In this document: positions 26,425 through 36,039 of the stretch, in pieces
Layout of the letters: each line of letters starts with the position of its first letter
Position numbering within the stretch: the stretch's first letter is position 1
The notes under the pieces: model-generated
The model's database searches: none
Seen by the model: the letters and a program-made list of their open reading frames with translations, nothing else
Told to the model about the DNA's origin: nothing
Made by a program: the position numbers and the translations under genes
Source: Chryseobacterium pennipullorum
GTDB lineage: Bacteria > Bacteroidota > Bacteroidia > Flavobacteriales > Weeksellaceae
NCBI RefSeq assembly: GCF_003384725.1
Contig: NZ_QNVV01000016.1
Coordinates: 51,631 to 115,630, forward strand
DNA length: 64,000 nt
Reading direction: 5' to 3'

Positions 26425-27627
26425 ATGAATCGACCTGATAAAGCCAACCAGGGAAGCCAACGTTTCCGATCTATAAAACTTTGTATTTTCTTTTCAGGAC
26501 TTTCCGTATTTGCGCAGCTTTATTTGTTTCAGCCGTTGCTGCCCATGGCGGCAGACCATTTCCAGGTCTCTGTAGGTGATACTTCTCTTCTTGTTTCTTC
26601 CTCCACGATCGGTATGGCTTTGGGATTACTTTTTTTTGCATTTAAAGCGGATAGCTATTCAAGGAAAAGCCTGATGGTTTTTTCTTTGGTATCGTCAGCT
26701 CTACTTACTATTATTTCTACCTGGATTCCGAGTCTCAGTCTTCTTGTGGGTATTGGGGTTATGAAAGGTTTTGTTGTTTCCGGGGTTTCAGCGGTTGCTC
26801 TTGCCTACCTTACCGAAGAAGTAAGCGCCCTGGCAGTACCGGCAGCAATCAGCATGTATCTCAGCGGCAATACCATAGGCGGAATGAGCGGAAGGATACT
26901 TGCCACTCTTATGGCAGGAGAGTTCGGCTGGCGGAATGCCATTCTCATCATTGGGATAGAGAGCTTACTGCTGGGGATCATCTTTTGGAAAATGTTTCCT
27001 GAGTCCAGGTTCTTCAACCCTCAGAAGACAGATTATCATCAAAAAATAAAGCAGATGAAGTTCTTTTTAACGAATCCTTACATGCTTCGGTTGTATTTTA
27101 TTGCAGCTTTGCTGATGGGCTCTTTTGTAAGTGTATACAATTATCTGACTTTCAGGTTGGAATCTCCACCTTTCTCACTCAGCCATTTTATCATTGCTTT
27201 TATTTTCCTGATGTATATTTTTGGTGTTTTTGGAACAATGATCGTCGGACGCCTTGCCAAAAGATTTTCCAAGAACAATATCCTGAAAATTTCGATCCTT
27301 TTGATGCTGGCAGGAGCGTTATTTCTTTTATCTGAAAATACTTATATTCTTATTTTCGGGCTGGGTCTTTTCACCCTTGCTTTTTTTGCAGCGCATACAA
27401 TGGCCAGCCAGATGACCGCTTTGTATGCAAGAAGAGGCAAATCATCAGCTACGTCTATTTACTGGCTATTTTATTATTTCGGTTCCAGCATTCTGGGAAG
27501 CGGTACCGGATATCTACTTCACGCCTACTCTTGGAATGTCTTCATTGCGGTTCTCTGCATTGCCGTAATTATGGGTCTTCTGCTGGCTACAGCCCAGACT
27601 CCGGCTAAAGAAATGACGAAAGCCTAA
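26425..27627 (+). CDS. MFS transporter (YnfM-like)
   Basis: A 400-residue protein with 12 predicted transmembrane segments. The N-terminal FSGLSVFAQLYLFQPLLPMAA segment is the signature of the YnfM/inner-membrane exporter group. The usual intracellular loop between helices 2 and 3 is weak (FKADSYSRKSLM). The substrate is unknown. It is a single gene 146 bp after the response regulator. Confidence 0.9.
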   Translation: MNRPDKANQGSQRFRSIKLCIFFSGLSVFAQLYLFQPLLPMAADHFQVSVGDTSLLVSSSTIGMALGLLFFAFKADSYSRKSLMVFSLVSSALLTIISTWIPSLSLLVGIGVMKGFVVSGVSAVALAYLTEEVSALAVPAAISMYLSGNTIGGMSGRILATLMAGEFGWRNAILIIGIESLLLGIIFWKMFPESRFFNPQKTDYHQKIKQMKFFLTNPYMLRLYFIAALLMGSFVSVYNYLTFRLESPPFSLSHFIIAFIFLMYIFGVFGTMIVGRLAKRFSKNNILKISILLMLAGALFLLSENTYILIFGLGLFTLAFFAAHTMASQMTALYARRGKSSATSIYWLFYYFGSSILGSGTGYLLHAYSWNVFIAVLCIAVIMGLLLATAQTPAKEMTKA

Positions 27628-27824
27628 TACCACACGGATACCACATGCATAATTTTGCAAACCGGAGTTCAAGCACCGTCAATACTGCTATTTTAACATA
27701 GCTTTAAGTAGTCATGTTAAAAGTTTAACCTAACATTCACGAAAACAACATCTAACAAAGCGATGCAAGGCATAATGTTTGCTATTTTATAAGTACACAA
27801 TATCACCATTAAATTCAAAATAAT

Positions 27825-28241
27825 ATGAACGTAGCAGATCTTAAAATCAAAAACTTAGTCGAGTACAAAAATCAGATTTACACGATCACTGAGATATTTC
27901 AAAATATCGACCAGGCGTATTTTGTTAAAATTGAAAATGATATTCAGCGTATTTCGGTACCAGCAAATTCTATCAGACCTATTAAAATTACTGAAGAATG
28001 GCTTGAGATATTAGGTTTCTCAAGGACTTACAGCTCAGAACAGTGTATAAGATATGAAAGGCCGGAAACCTTCATCAAATATGATATTGATCTGAGCTCA
28101 AGAAAGATCCTTGAGGGTCTGAAAATATATGGCAACGCCATAAAGTGTAAATATATTCATGAATTCCAGAATATATTTTCATGTCTGTTTGGTAAGGAGC
28201 CTACTGCCCTGCATTATGGCTACCTGAAAACAGAATCATAG
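27825..28241 (+). CDS. Conserved hypothetical protein, 138 residues
   Basis: A soluble protein. The N-terminal about 55 residues look like an SH3-like beta barrel (LVEYKNQIYTITEIFQN, IRPIKITEEWLEILGF). The C-terminal part contains IKCKYIHEFQNIFSCLFGKEP, a pattern common in short Bacteroidota proteins of unknown role. It is a single gene with a clear terminator. I know no function. Confidence 0.75.
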   Translation: MNVADLKIKNLVEYKNQIYTITEIFQNIDQAYFVKIENDIQRISVPANSIRPIKITEEWLEILGFSRTYSSEQCIRYERPETFIKYDIDLSSRKILEGLKIYGNAIKCKYIHEFQNIFSCLFGKEPTALHYGYLKTES

Positions 28242-28570
28242 TTAAATAGTTCTTAGTTTATTTAGAAAACCACAGTTTAGTTTATAAGCTGTGGTTTTCT
28301 TTTGGAATCCACAGATGAGGGATAGTAAGACCAAAACTATGAAAAACAGTTGTACATATTCTTTAATTGACCTGGGAATCAGGGACATTGTAAAACCTTT
28401 AAGCTTCGCCGATTTAAATTAAAATAAAAAACCGGAGACAAAAAAGATCTCTAAAATTCCGAAATATTCACCATCCCTAATTCATTCGTTTCATGCATAT
28501 TTGTATGATATCTTCTATAAGTTCTCTGCAGAAGATCCGAAAAAAAACATCCATACAAAAAACACGGACA
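28242..28570. other. Intergenic span, 329 bp
   Basis: Contains the terminator at 28265-28299. I see no gene in the rest. The frame that opens at 28493 is an upstream extension of the DoxX-like gene, without a hydrophobic or conserved N-terminus. Confidence 0.6.
28265..28299 (+). terminator. Rho-independent terminator
   Basis: An 11-bp stem (GAAAACCACAG 28265-28275; its complement 28289-28299) with a 13-base loop, ending in a TTTT-C tail. It is 24 bp after the stop of the 27825 gene. The A run on the other side makes it possibly bidirectional. Confidence 0.8.
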
Positions 28571-28918
28571 ATGATTTTAAAGATTATTAATTCCGCTCTG
28601 ATCCTGATAGCTGTTTTTATGGGCTTCAAACAGGGTATTGCGATGATTACAGGAAAGCCTGAAATGCTAACCTTATTTGGAAAATGGGGCTTCAACAAAA
28701 CCGGCCTGATTATTAACGGGGCTATAACCATACTGGCTTCGGTTATGATCCTTTTTCCAAAAACATTTGTATGGGGAAATTTTCTGATGGCAGCAGGGAT
28801 CCTGCTGATCAGCTGTTTCCATCTTCTGAATAAAGACCTGAAGGGTTTTATGACCGAACTTCCGTTCCTGTGCCTGAATCTGCTTATCATTTATCTTCAG
28901 CATCCCTTAAAAAACTAA
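28571..28918 (+). CDS. DoxX-like small membrane protein
   Basis: A 115-residue protein with four hydrophobic segments. I take the ATG at 28571 (MILKIINSALIL), which begins with the first helix; a longer frame opens at 28493 but adds only a basic, non-conserved stretch. Size and topology fit DoxX/DUF4870-like membrane proteins. It is 3 bp before the NTF2-like lipoprotein gene and probably co-transcribed with it. Confidence 0.7.
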   Translation: MILKIINSALILIAVFMGFKQGIAMITGKPEMLTLFGKWGFNKTGLIINGAITILASVMILFPKTFVWGNFLMAAGILLISCFHLLNKDLKGFMTELPFLCLNLLIIYLQHPLKN

Positions 28919-28921
28919 GAT

Positions 28922-29353
28922 ATGAAAACACGAAACCTGATGAGCATCACAGCCATCGGCCTCCTCTCCTGCTTTGCTTGCGGCCAGAATACCTCCAAGA
29001 CACAGGAAAAACAACAATTTAAAACACAAAATATCATGGATTTATCTAAAATAACCGACCCGTCGGTACAAATGGCAATAGAGGCCTTACAGACAGGCAA
29101 CAAAACCTGGTACGGATTCTTCACGGAAGATCCTGTAATGACCGATGATGGAAATCCTGTGGATTTTAAATCTTTTTTTGCCAATGCCCTGGGCAGCGAG
29201 TTGTTTATCAGTATCGACCGTGTAGAGAATGACGGCAAGGATATTTATGGCAATTTCAAAGCAGGTAAATGGGGAACATTTCCTGTATTTTTCAAATTTC
29301 ATAAAAATAAGGATGGTCAATTTGACCGACTTGATATTGGCCAAAACCGGTAA
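28922..29353 (+). CDS. Exported SnoaL/NTF2-like protein
   Basis: A 143-residue protein with a lipoprotein signal (GLLSCFACGQN, cysteine at about residue 20). Residues about 45-143 resemble a short SnoaL/NTF2 cone-fold domain (ALQTGNKTWYGFFTEDPVMTDDG). The active site is not evident. It follows the DoxX-like gene by 3 bp. Confidence 0.7.
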   Translation: MKTRNLMSITAIGLLSCFACGQNTSKTQEKQQFKTQNIMDLSKITDPSVQMAIEALQTGNKTWYGFFTEDPVMTDDGNPVDFKSFFANALGSELFISIDRVENDGKDIYGNFKAGKWGTFPVFFKFHKNKDGQFDRLDIGQNR

Positions 29354-29393
29354 ATGAGCTATAAAGAATCGGGTGAAATCCGGTTTTATCAAT

Positions 29394-29422
29394 AAAAAAG
29401 GGAGATGATCAACTCATCTCCC
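29394..29422 (-). terminator. Rho-independent terminator of the 29471-29884 gene
   Basis: A perfect 9-bp stem (29400-29408 and 29414-29422) with a 5-base loop. On the minus strand it is followed by TTTTTT. It lies 49 bp after the gene's stop. Confidence 0.85.
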
Positions 29423-29470
29423 AGTATTATGATATTACAACTTCAATTCAGTGATATTTATGTCCAATGC

Positions 29471-29884
29471 TCAGCTTTTAAAGACTGTTTTACGAGCAAG
29501 CTTCAATGTATAGCTATTTTTGATTTTTGTCAAAGTATACTGCCCTTTCTTATAAACCACTGCTTTTTTGGAGGCTTTTCTTTCCAGGACCAGGCTTCCT
29601 TCGGATTCAGGAAGAAACAATTCTGCCTCTTTACCGTCTTCGCTGAGAATAATGGTAGCATTGGAAATATATGATTTTCTGGAGTCTACCTCTTTCAATT
29701 GTATTTTCTCTTCAAAAAGCCTTACACAGTCTTTCTTTAATACCGAGAAAGTATATCCTGCGGAACCTTTACATCCATGTTTATCTTTGTCAGAGCCTGC
29801 TCCTTTTGGGCTAAGCTGTGCCCAGGCTCCTGAAGTAAAAAGTACAGATGCGATAACGGTCATCAAAAATTTTGCGTTTTTCAT
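29471..29884 (-). CDS. Hypothetical exported protein, 137 residues
   Basis: A signal peptide of about 22 residues ends at AWA-QLS. The mature part is basic, with two cysteines (residues about 38 and 53) that could pair, then beta-rich sequence (NATIILSEDGKEAELFLPES; YTLTKIKNSYTLKLA). I know no family. It has its own terminator. Confidence 0.7.
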   Translation of the reverse strand: MKNAKFLMTVIASVLFTSGAWAQLSPKGAGSDKDKHGCKGSAGYTFSVLKKDCVRLFEEKIQLKEVDSRKSYISNATIILSEDGKEAELFLPESEGSLVLERKASKKAVVYKKGQYTLTKIKNSYTLKLARKTVFKS

Positions 29885-30074
29885 ATGTTTATGTATTAAT
29901 AAATTTTCTGTTAAGATAATTCTTTCAGGATACTTTGCAGCCAGCTGATCTATCAGCGCATTTAGAAATCCTGAATACTCAGCAAAATTTAGAAAGATTT
30001 TGCAGTTAAGAAAAAATCAACCTACTACATGTATACCTCATTTTATTTTTTTGGAGGTAATCCCTCTCTGTTCC

Positions 30075-31541
30075 TTACAAAGAATCAAAGAAAATAAACA
30101 GTTCCTGTTCTGTGGGCACATTGAGTTTTTTTCGGAGACGATGTTTTTTCTGCTGTACAGATTTGTGCTGGATAAAGGTATATTCTGCTATTTCCTTCGA
30201 AGTAAAATTAAGTTTAATCATGGCACAGAATGCAAGCTCAGAAGCTCCTAACTTAGGGTTTATGTCCAGTAGCTTCGTGCAGAAGTCGGGATAGATTTCC
30301 TGAAATCTTGTTAAAAAAGTTGAATCATTCTTTTTTGCCAGTGTGACAAGCTCGTCAAAGGAGTCATTAATTCTGTTTTTCAATGAAATCGCCTCATATT
30401 TGAATTCATTTTGCCGCTGTCTTAAAGATCTGTTGTGTCTGTAGACCAGAAAAAAAATAACGATAATAGCGATCACGACGGCGCTGCCATAAAAATATAA
30501 TTTTTTCTGAAGCCCATTGGATTCTTCGTCTTTTTCAGCAAGCATATGGTCTATCGAAATATTGATTGCTTCACTCTGAATATTCTCCAATGCTGTTTTT
30601 TCTTCTGTATATTTCTCCATCGCCTCCTTTTCTTTCTCAGGCTCATTCAGCATCCTGTAGGTCTTTGCAATCGATTCGTAAATTCCTGGAATATAATACA
30701 GTCTGTTGGTTTTGTTATAATTGTCCAATGCTTTATCGTAATAACTTAAAGCTTCTTTATAATCGCCCACCTCAAAGTAATAATCACCATGGATAAGATA
30801 TAAAAAGCCCGTCTGCACATTTACCTTACCGGTATTGACGATCCTTTTACATGCCTTGTTCAGGTAGATTAATGTGGAATCCTTTCTTTTGGTATACCGC
30901 AAATGGTGTCTTGCCAGCAAAGCATTCAAAGAAACACCCTGCACATCAATTTTTTTTCCTTGCTGCAGGTAGTAATACGCAGAATCCGGTTGATTGTCCT
31001 TATACAAAAAATTGGCACGGTTGGCATACAGCTTATGCAAATAAAATTTCTTTTGGTCTTTATCGGATACGTTCTTCACGTAATACAGTCCTTTCGAATT
31101 TAGGCTCAGCGCACTTTTATACAGTCCGATCACTCCGTTCAGCTGGCCGTGTTCCTGATACATTCTAGCCTTCAGAACAGGACTGTTCACGGTCTTAAGC
31201 TCTTTTTCTGCCATCGAAAGATAAGACAATCCTCTTCTGTAATTACCAATTGTTGATGAAATATTGGAAATATTCAGGTAGCAAAGTATAATGCCTTCCT
31301 TGTATTTATTTTCTTTGGCAATATTGAGATAATCTTTGTTGAGGCGTACCAGGCTCTCATAATCTCCCTGGATGCGAAGTGATTCCGTCTTTTTGAGCAG
31401 TATGCTGTCAAAGCGGTTGGGTGAGAAACTGCGCTGACCATAAACCAATCCCACACTAAATATCATACAGATAAGCAGAGGTTTCAGAAAGCGGTTGTAT
31501 GAATGATATACTCTGCTTGATAAATATTGCGGAGAGGACAT
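30075..31541 (-). CDS. TPR-domain membrane regulator with LuxR-like C-terminus
   Basis: A 488-residue protein typical of Flavobacteriia. Residues about 15-36 form a signal/anchor; about 60-330 form tetratricopeptide repeats (for example GDYYFEVGDYKEALSYYDKA); a transmembrane helix is at about 348-368; a short coiled region follows; the C-terminus (about 425-488) is a LuxR/GerE-like HTH (SKEIAEYTFIQHKSVQQKKH). It is probably an envelope-anchored sensor that regulates transcription directly. Target genes are unknown. Confidence 0.88.
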   Translation of the reverse strand: MSSPQYLSSRVYHSYNRFLKPLLICMIFSVGLVYGQRSFSPNRFDSILLKKTESLRIQGDYESLVRLNKDYLNIAKENKYKEGIILCYLNISNISSTIGNYRRGLSYLSMAEKELKTVNSPVLKARMYQEHGQLNGVIGLYKSALSLNSKGLYYVKNVSDKDQKKFYLHKLYANRANFLYKDNQPDSAYYYLQQGKKIDVQGVSLNALLARHHLRYTKRKDSTLIYLNKACKRIVNTGKVNVQTGFLYLIHGDYYFEVGDYKEALSYYDKALDNYNKTNRLYYIPGIYESIAKTYRMLNEPEKEKEAMEKYTEEKTALENIQSEAINISIDHMLAEKDEESNGLQKKLYFYGSAVVIAIIVIFFLVYRHNRSLRQRQNEFKYEAISLKNRINDSFDELVTLAKKNDSTFLTRFQEIYPDFCTKLLDINPKLGASELAFCAMIKLNFTSKEIAEYTFIQHKSVQQKKHRLRKKLNVPTEQELFIFFDSL

Positions 31542-31785
31542 GTTTTTCTTAATTTTTAAAAAGGCTCATCACAGTTACATTCTGAATCATAGTTGATTAA
31601 AAGATATCACTTGACAAATAATTATTTTATCATTTGTAATTTTTATTGCATTACAAATAATATTCCAATCGCAAAAATAAGATTCTTTTCTCTTAAAAAG
31701 CAATAGTACTTAATGAAATCATAAATGGTAACATCGCCAAAAATGACTTCTCTTCGCAGAAAGTTCACCTGCCCTACTGAATCCG

Positions 31786-33426
31786 CTATTTGATCTTTTT
31801 GAATTCAATATTGAACATATTGGCTCCGGAAAGCCTGAAACCGCAGACTGCATTATCTTTGCCATATATAAAATCAAGTCTTCCGAAAAAAGATTTAAAA
31901 GAATAAAGACTCGAAGAACTTAAAGGATACAGCTGCACGTCCCTATTGATCGAATGTCTTGCCACCAAACGGTTATTCTCAATGATCAGTTCATAGATGG
32001 TATTGAACTCTTCATTCTTATAGATACCGGTAAAGGTATGAAGATCTATCTTTTCTTCTTTCACAGGCTTCAATACTACTTTTTTGCAGAGGAATTTAAA
32101 ATCCCCAACCGTATAGAGAAGTGCTCCTTCCTGAAATGTGAAATTTCCGGTTGGAATGGCCGGGACTTCAAACCGACGATCTCCAATACCTGGCAACGGG
32201 GTTTTGTCACTACTAAAATAGAGGTTTTTACCGTCCGTGGAGATTTCGATATAGTTCCCGGGATCTATCTCGTACATTCCTGCAAATTCCCTCAATTCCT
32301 TTGGGGTGTATGTCCTATTTCCTGAAACCGGCGGTAGGGTCTGATGCTTTCCCAGGAATACATCTACCAGTCTATAGGCAATAAGCAATCCGTCAAAGAC
32401 ACTCCTGTTACCTGCCAGCACAATGGACAGATGATAATCGGGAATATGCAGTATGTACGACCGATACCCCGCTGTACCACCCCCATGGAAAACAATATCA
32501 AGTCCTTTGTATTTCCCGGTCTGCAGGCCGAGTCCGTATTCTATTTTCTCCCCGTTGTTCAGTAATGTACTTTGCTGCATTTCATTGTAGATCTCCCTGT
32601 TTCCAACGATGGGATTCTGAAAGTTGGCTGCCCAAATACACAGATCGTTAAGGCTGGTGAAAATATTAGAAGAACCATTTTCCATCTGTCCGAGGGGATA
32701 CTTGGAAAAGACAGAACCGCTTTCCTTATAAGATTCTGCTTTATTAGGGATTATGATCTCAGAATCATCGATCGCCATTGTATGGTTCATATGAAGAGGA
32801 GTGGTAATATAGGTCTTGACTATTTCTTTAAAATCTTTTTGGTACACCCGGTGCAGAATTTCTGCAAGCAGCATAAAACCGGTATTGTTGTATTTGTATT
32901 GATCACCAGGTGGAAAGTTGATGCTTCTGATAGCCAGAACAGTTTTTACCGCATCAGTGTTGGTCACCCGGAATTCATCGCCAAATCCCTGCAATCTTTT
33001 AATTACCGTAAAATCAGGTAATCCATGGGTATGATTTGCGAGTTGCCTGATGCTTATTTTGTAAGGCAAATGCTTCAGTTCCGGCAGATAGATGCTGATA
33101 TCATCTTCTAAGGACAGCCTTCCCTCCTTCCTTGCTATAAGAATAAGCATCGCCGTAAACTGTTTAGAGACTGACGCGATATCAAAAGCAGTTGAATCAC
33201 TTATGGGTATCTTATTTTCAAGATTGGCCAGTCCGTATGTTTTTTTATAAATGGTTTTTCCGTCCCCGACAATTCCGATGGCCATCCCCGGGGCATCTGA
33301 TCTTGAATAAGAATTAACAACCGAGTCCGCTTTCCGGAGCTCCTCTTTTCCAATGAACTGTCCAGAACAGATTCCGAAGTTCAGAATGCTAAAAAAGAAT
33401 AGGGTAAGTTTAATTGTAAGCTTCAT
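31786..33426 (-). CDS. Beta-lactamase-family serine hydrolase
   Basis: A 546-residue exported class C beta-lactamase/DD-peptidase-fold protein. A signal peptide covers about residues 1-22. The catalytic SxxK is S85-V-S-K88, followed by a YNN triad element (QYKYNNTGFML) and HGGGTAGYRS near residue 320. A beta-rich C-terminal domain (about 380-546) is typical of esterase and peptidase members. Antibiotic hydrolysis is not implied; many such proteins are esterases or D-aminopeptidases. The AraC gene on its 5' side, on the same strand, may control it. Confidence 0.9.
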   Translation of the reverse strand: MKLTIKLTLFFFSILNFGICSGQFIGKEELRKADSVVNSYSRSDAPGMAIGIVGDGKTIYKKTYGLANLENKIPISDSTAFDIASVSKQFTAMLILIARKEGRLSLEDDISIYLPELKHLPYKISIRQLANHTHGLPDFTVIKRLQGFGDEFRVTNTDAVKTVLAIRSINFPPGDQYKYNNTGFMLLAEILHRVYQKDFKEIVKTYITTPLHMNHTMAIDDSEIIIPNKAESYKESGSVFSKYPLGQMENGSSNIFTSLNDLCIWAANFQNPIVGNREIYNEMQQSTLLNNGEKIEYGLGLQTGKYKGLDIVFHGGGTAGYRSYILHIPDYHLSIVLAGNRSVFDGLLIAYRLVDVFLGKHQTLPPVSGNRTYTPKELREFAGMYEIDPGNYIEISTDGKNLYFSSDKTPLPGIGDRRFEVPAIPTGNFTFQEGALLYTVGDFKFLCKKVVLKPVKEEKIDLHTFTGIYKNEEFNTIYELIIENNRLVARHSINRDVQLYPLSSSSLYSFKSFFGRLDFIYGKDNAVCGFRLSGANMFNIEFKKIK

Positions 33427-33480
33427 TTGTTTGAATTTTTAATGATGAAGCAAATCTGAAACTTTACAACCGTTTAAACA

Positions 33481-33540
33481 TCCGGATACCGGAAACCGGA
33501 CGCTTTTTTTCGTAAAAATCAGTCCGACTTAAAACCGGAC
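33481..33540. repeat. Heptad-spaced CCGGA repeats upstream of the serine hydrolase gene
   Basis: CCGGA occurs at 33482, 33489 and 33496, an exact 7-bp period, and the word ACCGGAC at 33495-33501 recurs at 33534-33540. A GTCCG inverse copy is at 33522. It is in the 119-bp gap between the AraC gene and the hydrolase start, so it may be an operator or an AraC-gene terminator. Confidence 0.4.
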
Positions 33541-33545
33541 AAGAC

Positions 33546-34583
33546 CTAAACTATTGATTTTCTGTAATCTGTAGGGGTTACACCGGTTTCTTTTTTAAAT
33601 GCTGTATAGAATGAAGATTTTGAATTGAAACCCACTTCATATAATATTTCCAGTACAGTCAATTGAGGCTGACTTCTGAGAAGTATTTTTGCATCGTTGA
33701 TTCTAAACTCATTGATAAAGTCAAAAAAATGTTTACCTGTTTGCTGATTAATAAGCTGTGACAATTGTTTTTCCGGAAGAAGAGTCTGCTCTGCCAGCTT
33801 CTGCAAGGTAAGTTTATCATCCAGATAGGGTTTCGTGGTTTCCATAAAGTGCATCAATGTTTTAAGTTCTTGTGGTTTTTCTTTGGGGCCGTCGGCCGGC
33901 AGCACAGGAACGAGATCTTTATCAATCCCGGCCAGGAGATTGGGACGGTACAATGCATTAAGGACAAACCAACAGATCACAAACAGAACAAACAGGGATG
34001 AGAATGTGTACAGATACATAAAAACAGCGTCATTTTGTTCTACAAAATCCCTTAGCAGTACAAAAAAGTTTCCGATCAAGAAAAGAATGGTGGTCTGTAA
34101 CAGCCACTTATAAGTCAATTGATGATTGCTTGAATAGTTTTCCTGGTACAGCTTTCTGAAAGTCCGCAATACCCAAAACACCGCAATAATATAATAGTAA
34201 TACTGAATAGTGGATACAATATCGAATATTTTGTCCAATGGTTCAGAACTCCCAGCCATACCGAATAGACCGAAAAAAACTAAAAATGGAATCCCATGCA
34301 ACAGATGCTTTCTGCGAAGGGTAAAATTATAATAACAGGCTGCATTCACATAGAGATAATACAGGGGCATCTGAAGCAGGATACTCGCCAGCTTAAATCC
34401 GAGGATCACCCTGTGATCCGGAGCTGCAATAAAAAACCCCGAAAGATCGACGACGGAGATCAGAAGAAAAGCGGCAAATAAATAGTTAGGTAATTTCCTT
34501 TCGGATTTTGCGGTGATTAAGAAAATACTTAAAAGTAAAAACAAGAAAACAATAATTTTACCTACATCGTTGATTAATGCCAT
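33546..34583 (-). CDS. AraC-family regulator with membrane N-terminus
   Basis: A 345-residue protein. The N-terminal about 215 residues form seven or so hydrophobic helices; the C-terminal about 100 residues form an AraC-type double HTH (LAEQTLLPEKQLSQLINQQT; VLEILYEVGFNSKSSFYTAF). Membrane-embedded AraC proteins of this type are common in Bacteroidota and take up an envelope signal. It lies 119 bp upstream of the serine hydrolase on the same strand. Confidence 0.9.
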   Translation of the reverse strand: MALINDVGKIIVFLFLLLSIFLITAKSERKLPNYLFAAFLLISVVDLSGFFIAAPDHRVILGFKLASILLQMPLYYLYVNAACYYNFTLRRKHLLHGIPFLVFFGLFGMAGSSEPLDKIFDIVSTIQYYYYIIAVFWVLRTFRKLYQENYSSNHQLTYKWLLQTTILFLIGNFFVLLRDFVEQNDAVFMYLYTFSSLFVLFVICWFVLNALYRPNLLAGIDKDLVPVLPADGPKEKPQELKTLMHFMETTKPYLDDKLTLQKLAEQTLLPEKQLSQLINQQTGKHFFDFINEFRINDAKILLRSQPQLTVLEILYEVGFNSKSSFYTAFKKETGVTPTDYRKSIV

Positions 34584-34700
34584 ATGCTTTTATTATCAAT
34601 ATCACAAAAATACAAATAATATTGGGTGAATTGATTAAAATGATCTTCATCTGCTCTATTTTACCTTTCCGGTTTCGTTCGATACCTTGTGATATTTACG

Positions 34701-34708
34701 TAAATTTG
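34701..34708 (+). promoter_or_regulatory. -7 element (TAAATTTG) before the Crp/Fnr gene at 34744
   Basis: TAAATTTG matches TAnnTTTG and would give a leader of about 29 bases. I see no well-spaced -33 element. Confidence 0.5.
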
Positions 34709-34743
34709 TGCACGTGTAAATTTAAACCGGGCGCACCTTGATT

Positions 34744-35343
34744 ATGGATACAGACCTCATCGTTTCACAACTCATAGAGCATTTTAAAGAAATAGTACCC
34801 TTACAGGACGCGGACATCGGATGTATCACTGCAAAACTGGAGATCATCCAGCTTAAGAAGAAAGACTATCTCCTCCGTTCAGGTGAAGTGTCCAGATCGA
34901 TGCGTTTCATCGCCAAAGGGAGCCTTTACGCCTACCATATTGATGAGAAAGGGAAAGAAAACACTACCCAGCTGGGCATAGAAAACTGGTGGGTCAACGA
35001 CCTGTACAGCTATCTGAGTGAAATGCCGTCAAGCATGTTTATCCAGGCCAATGAAGACACAACTATTCTTCAGATCAGCAAAACCAATCTGGAAGTGCTT
35101 TACAGAGAAGTGCCTGCCATTTCTGAATTCTGGCGCCTGAAAATACAAAGTGCCTACGTTACTTTACAGGAACGGACCTTTGAACACTCCAGGGTGGATG
35201 CCTATACAAAATACAGGAATTTTGTTTCCACCTACCGCAATATCGAACAACGCTTTCCACAGTATATGATCGCGTCCTACCTGGGAATCACAGTGGAATA
35301 TCTAAGCTATTTACGGAAAAAGCACCTCTCAGACGTTTCTTAA
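34744..35343 (+). CDS. Crp/Fnr-family transcriptional regulator
   Basis: A 199-residue regulator starting at the ATG at 34744; the frame also has a TTG two codons earlier. The N-terminal cNMP-like barrel (MRFIAKGSLYAYHID) and C-terminal short HTH (QYMIASYLGITVEYLSYLRK) place it in the Bacteroidota Crp group that lacks a canonical cAMP pocket. It is not closely related to the two paralogues at 21964 and 59556. It is followed after 65 bp by the exported beta-barrel-like gene and DoxX gene, which it may control. Confidence 0.9.
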   Translation: MDTDLIVSQLIEHFKEIVPLQDADIGCITAKLEIIQLKKKDYLLRSGEVSRSMRFIAKGSLYAYHIDEKGKENTTQLGIENWWVNDLYSYLSEMPSSMFIQANEDTTILQISKTNLEVLYREVPAISEFWRLKIQSAYVTLQERTFEHSRVDAYTKYRNFVSTYRNIEQRFPQYMIASYLGITVEYLSYLRKKHLSDVS

Positions 35344-35375
35344 GATTTCTTAAGTTTATTGCGTTCCGGCCTGAA

Positions 35376-35383
35376 TAATTTTG
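35376..35383 (+). promoter_or_regulatory. -7 element (TAATTTTG) before the gene at 35409
   Basis: TAATTTTG matches TAnnTTTG; a TTG at 35359 is 14 bp upstream, slightly close for a -33 element. The leader would be about 20 bases. Confidence 0.45.
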
Positions 35384-35408
35384 CTCACAGAATTTTAATG
35401 AGTGAATT

Positions 35409-36029
35409 ATGAAGGCTAAATTTATCGCTATGACCGCCCTTGCAGCAGTTTCATCCGGACTGTATGCACAAAAAGCTTCCTATACCCCCGACTTTGTAGC
35501 AGGGCACCGTTCCTATACCTATATGCACAATATCAACTATCAATTGAATGACCGGTTGAAATTGAACAATCTCACTTTATTTGACACGGAATACACCAGG
35601 GATAAAGAGAATATTTTCTTCATCAGAAATACCGTAGCCTACAGCATCACCCGGAAGCTAAGTGCAAATGCTGCTTTCGGGATGAAAAATCCGGGTGCGT
35701 TCTTCAGTGCGTACCTGCAATACAAAATCGGTAACCCCATCTATTCTCTTTCCTACTCTATCGGAACAACTTATCAGAAAGGCTTTTCCCTTGAGCAGTA
35801 CGTTTCACTGGAATATACTCCTTATCTGACCAGAAATCTTAAAGGATATTTCAGTGTGCTGGCGATCGGAAATATTGATGACAGCGGTTATCCCCGGGGA
35901 TTACAGCTCATCAGACTGGGGGTAAAACAAAACAAAATGATGTACGGTATAGCGTCTAATTTTGACCAGTTCAACAACGGAAAAAAGACCCTTAAAAACA
36001 TTGGGGGATTTATAAAATATAACTTTTAA
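35409..36029 (+). CDS. Exported beta-barrel-like protein, 206 residues
   Basis: A signal peptide of about 20 residues (MKAKFIAMTALAAV..LYAQ). The mature part is rich in alternating aromatic and polar residues (for example YLQYKIGNPIYSLSYSIG) and ends in F (IKYNF), as outer-membrane barrels do. It is 10 bp before the DoxX gene. No substrate is known. Confidence 0.75.
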   Translation: MKAKFIAMTALAAVSSGLYAQKASYTPDFVAGHRSYTYMHNINYQLNDRLKLNNLTLFDTEYTRDKENIFFIRNTVAYSITRKLSANAAFGMKNPGAFFSAYLQYKIGNPIYSLSYSIGTTYQKGFSLEQYVSLEYTPYLTRNLKGYFSVLAIGNIDDSGYPRGLQLIRLGVKQNKMMYGIASNFDQFNNGKKTLKNIGGFIKYNF

Positions 36030-36039
36030 ATAATAAGAA

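Noticed and set aside
31786..33426. Serine hydrolase as an antibiotic-resistance beta-lactamase
   Set aside because: It has the class C fold motifs but a long extra C-terminal domain typical of esterases and peptidases; resistance cannot be claimed.
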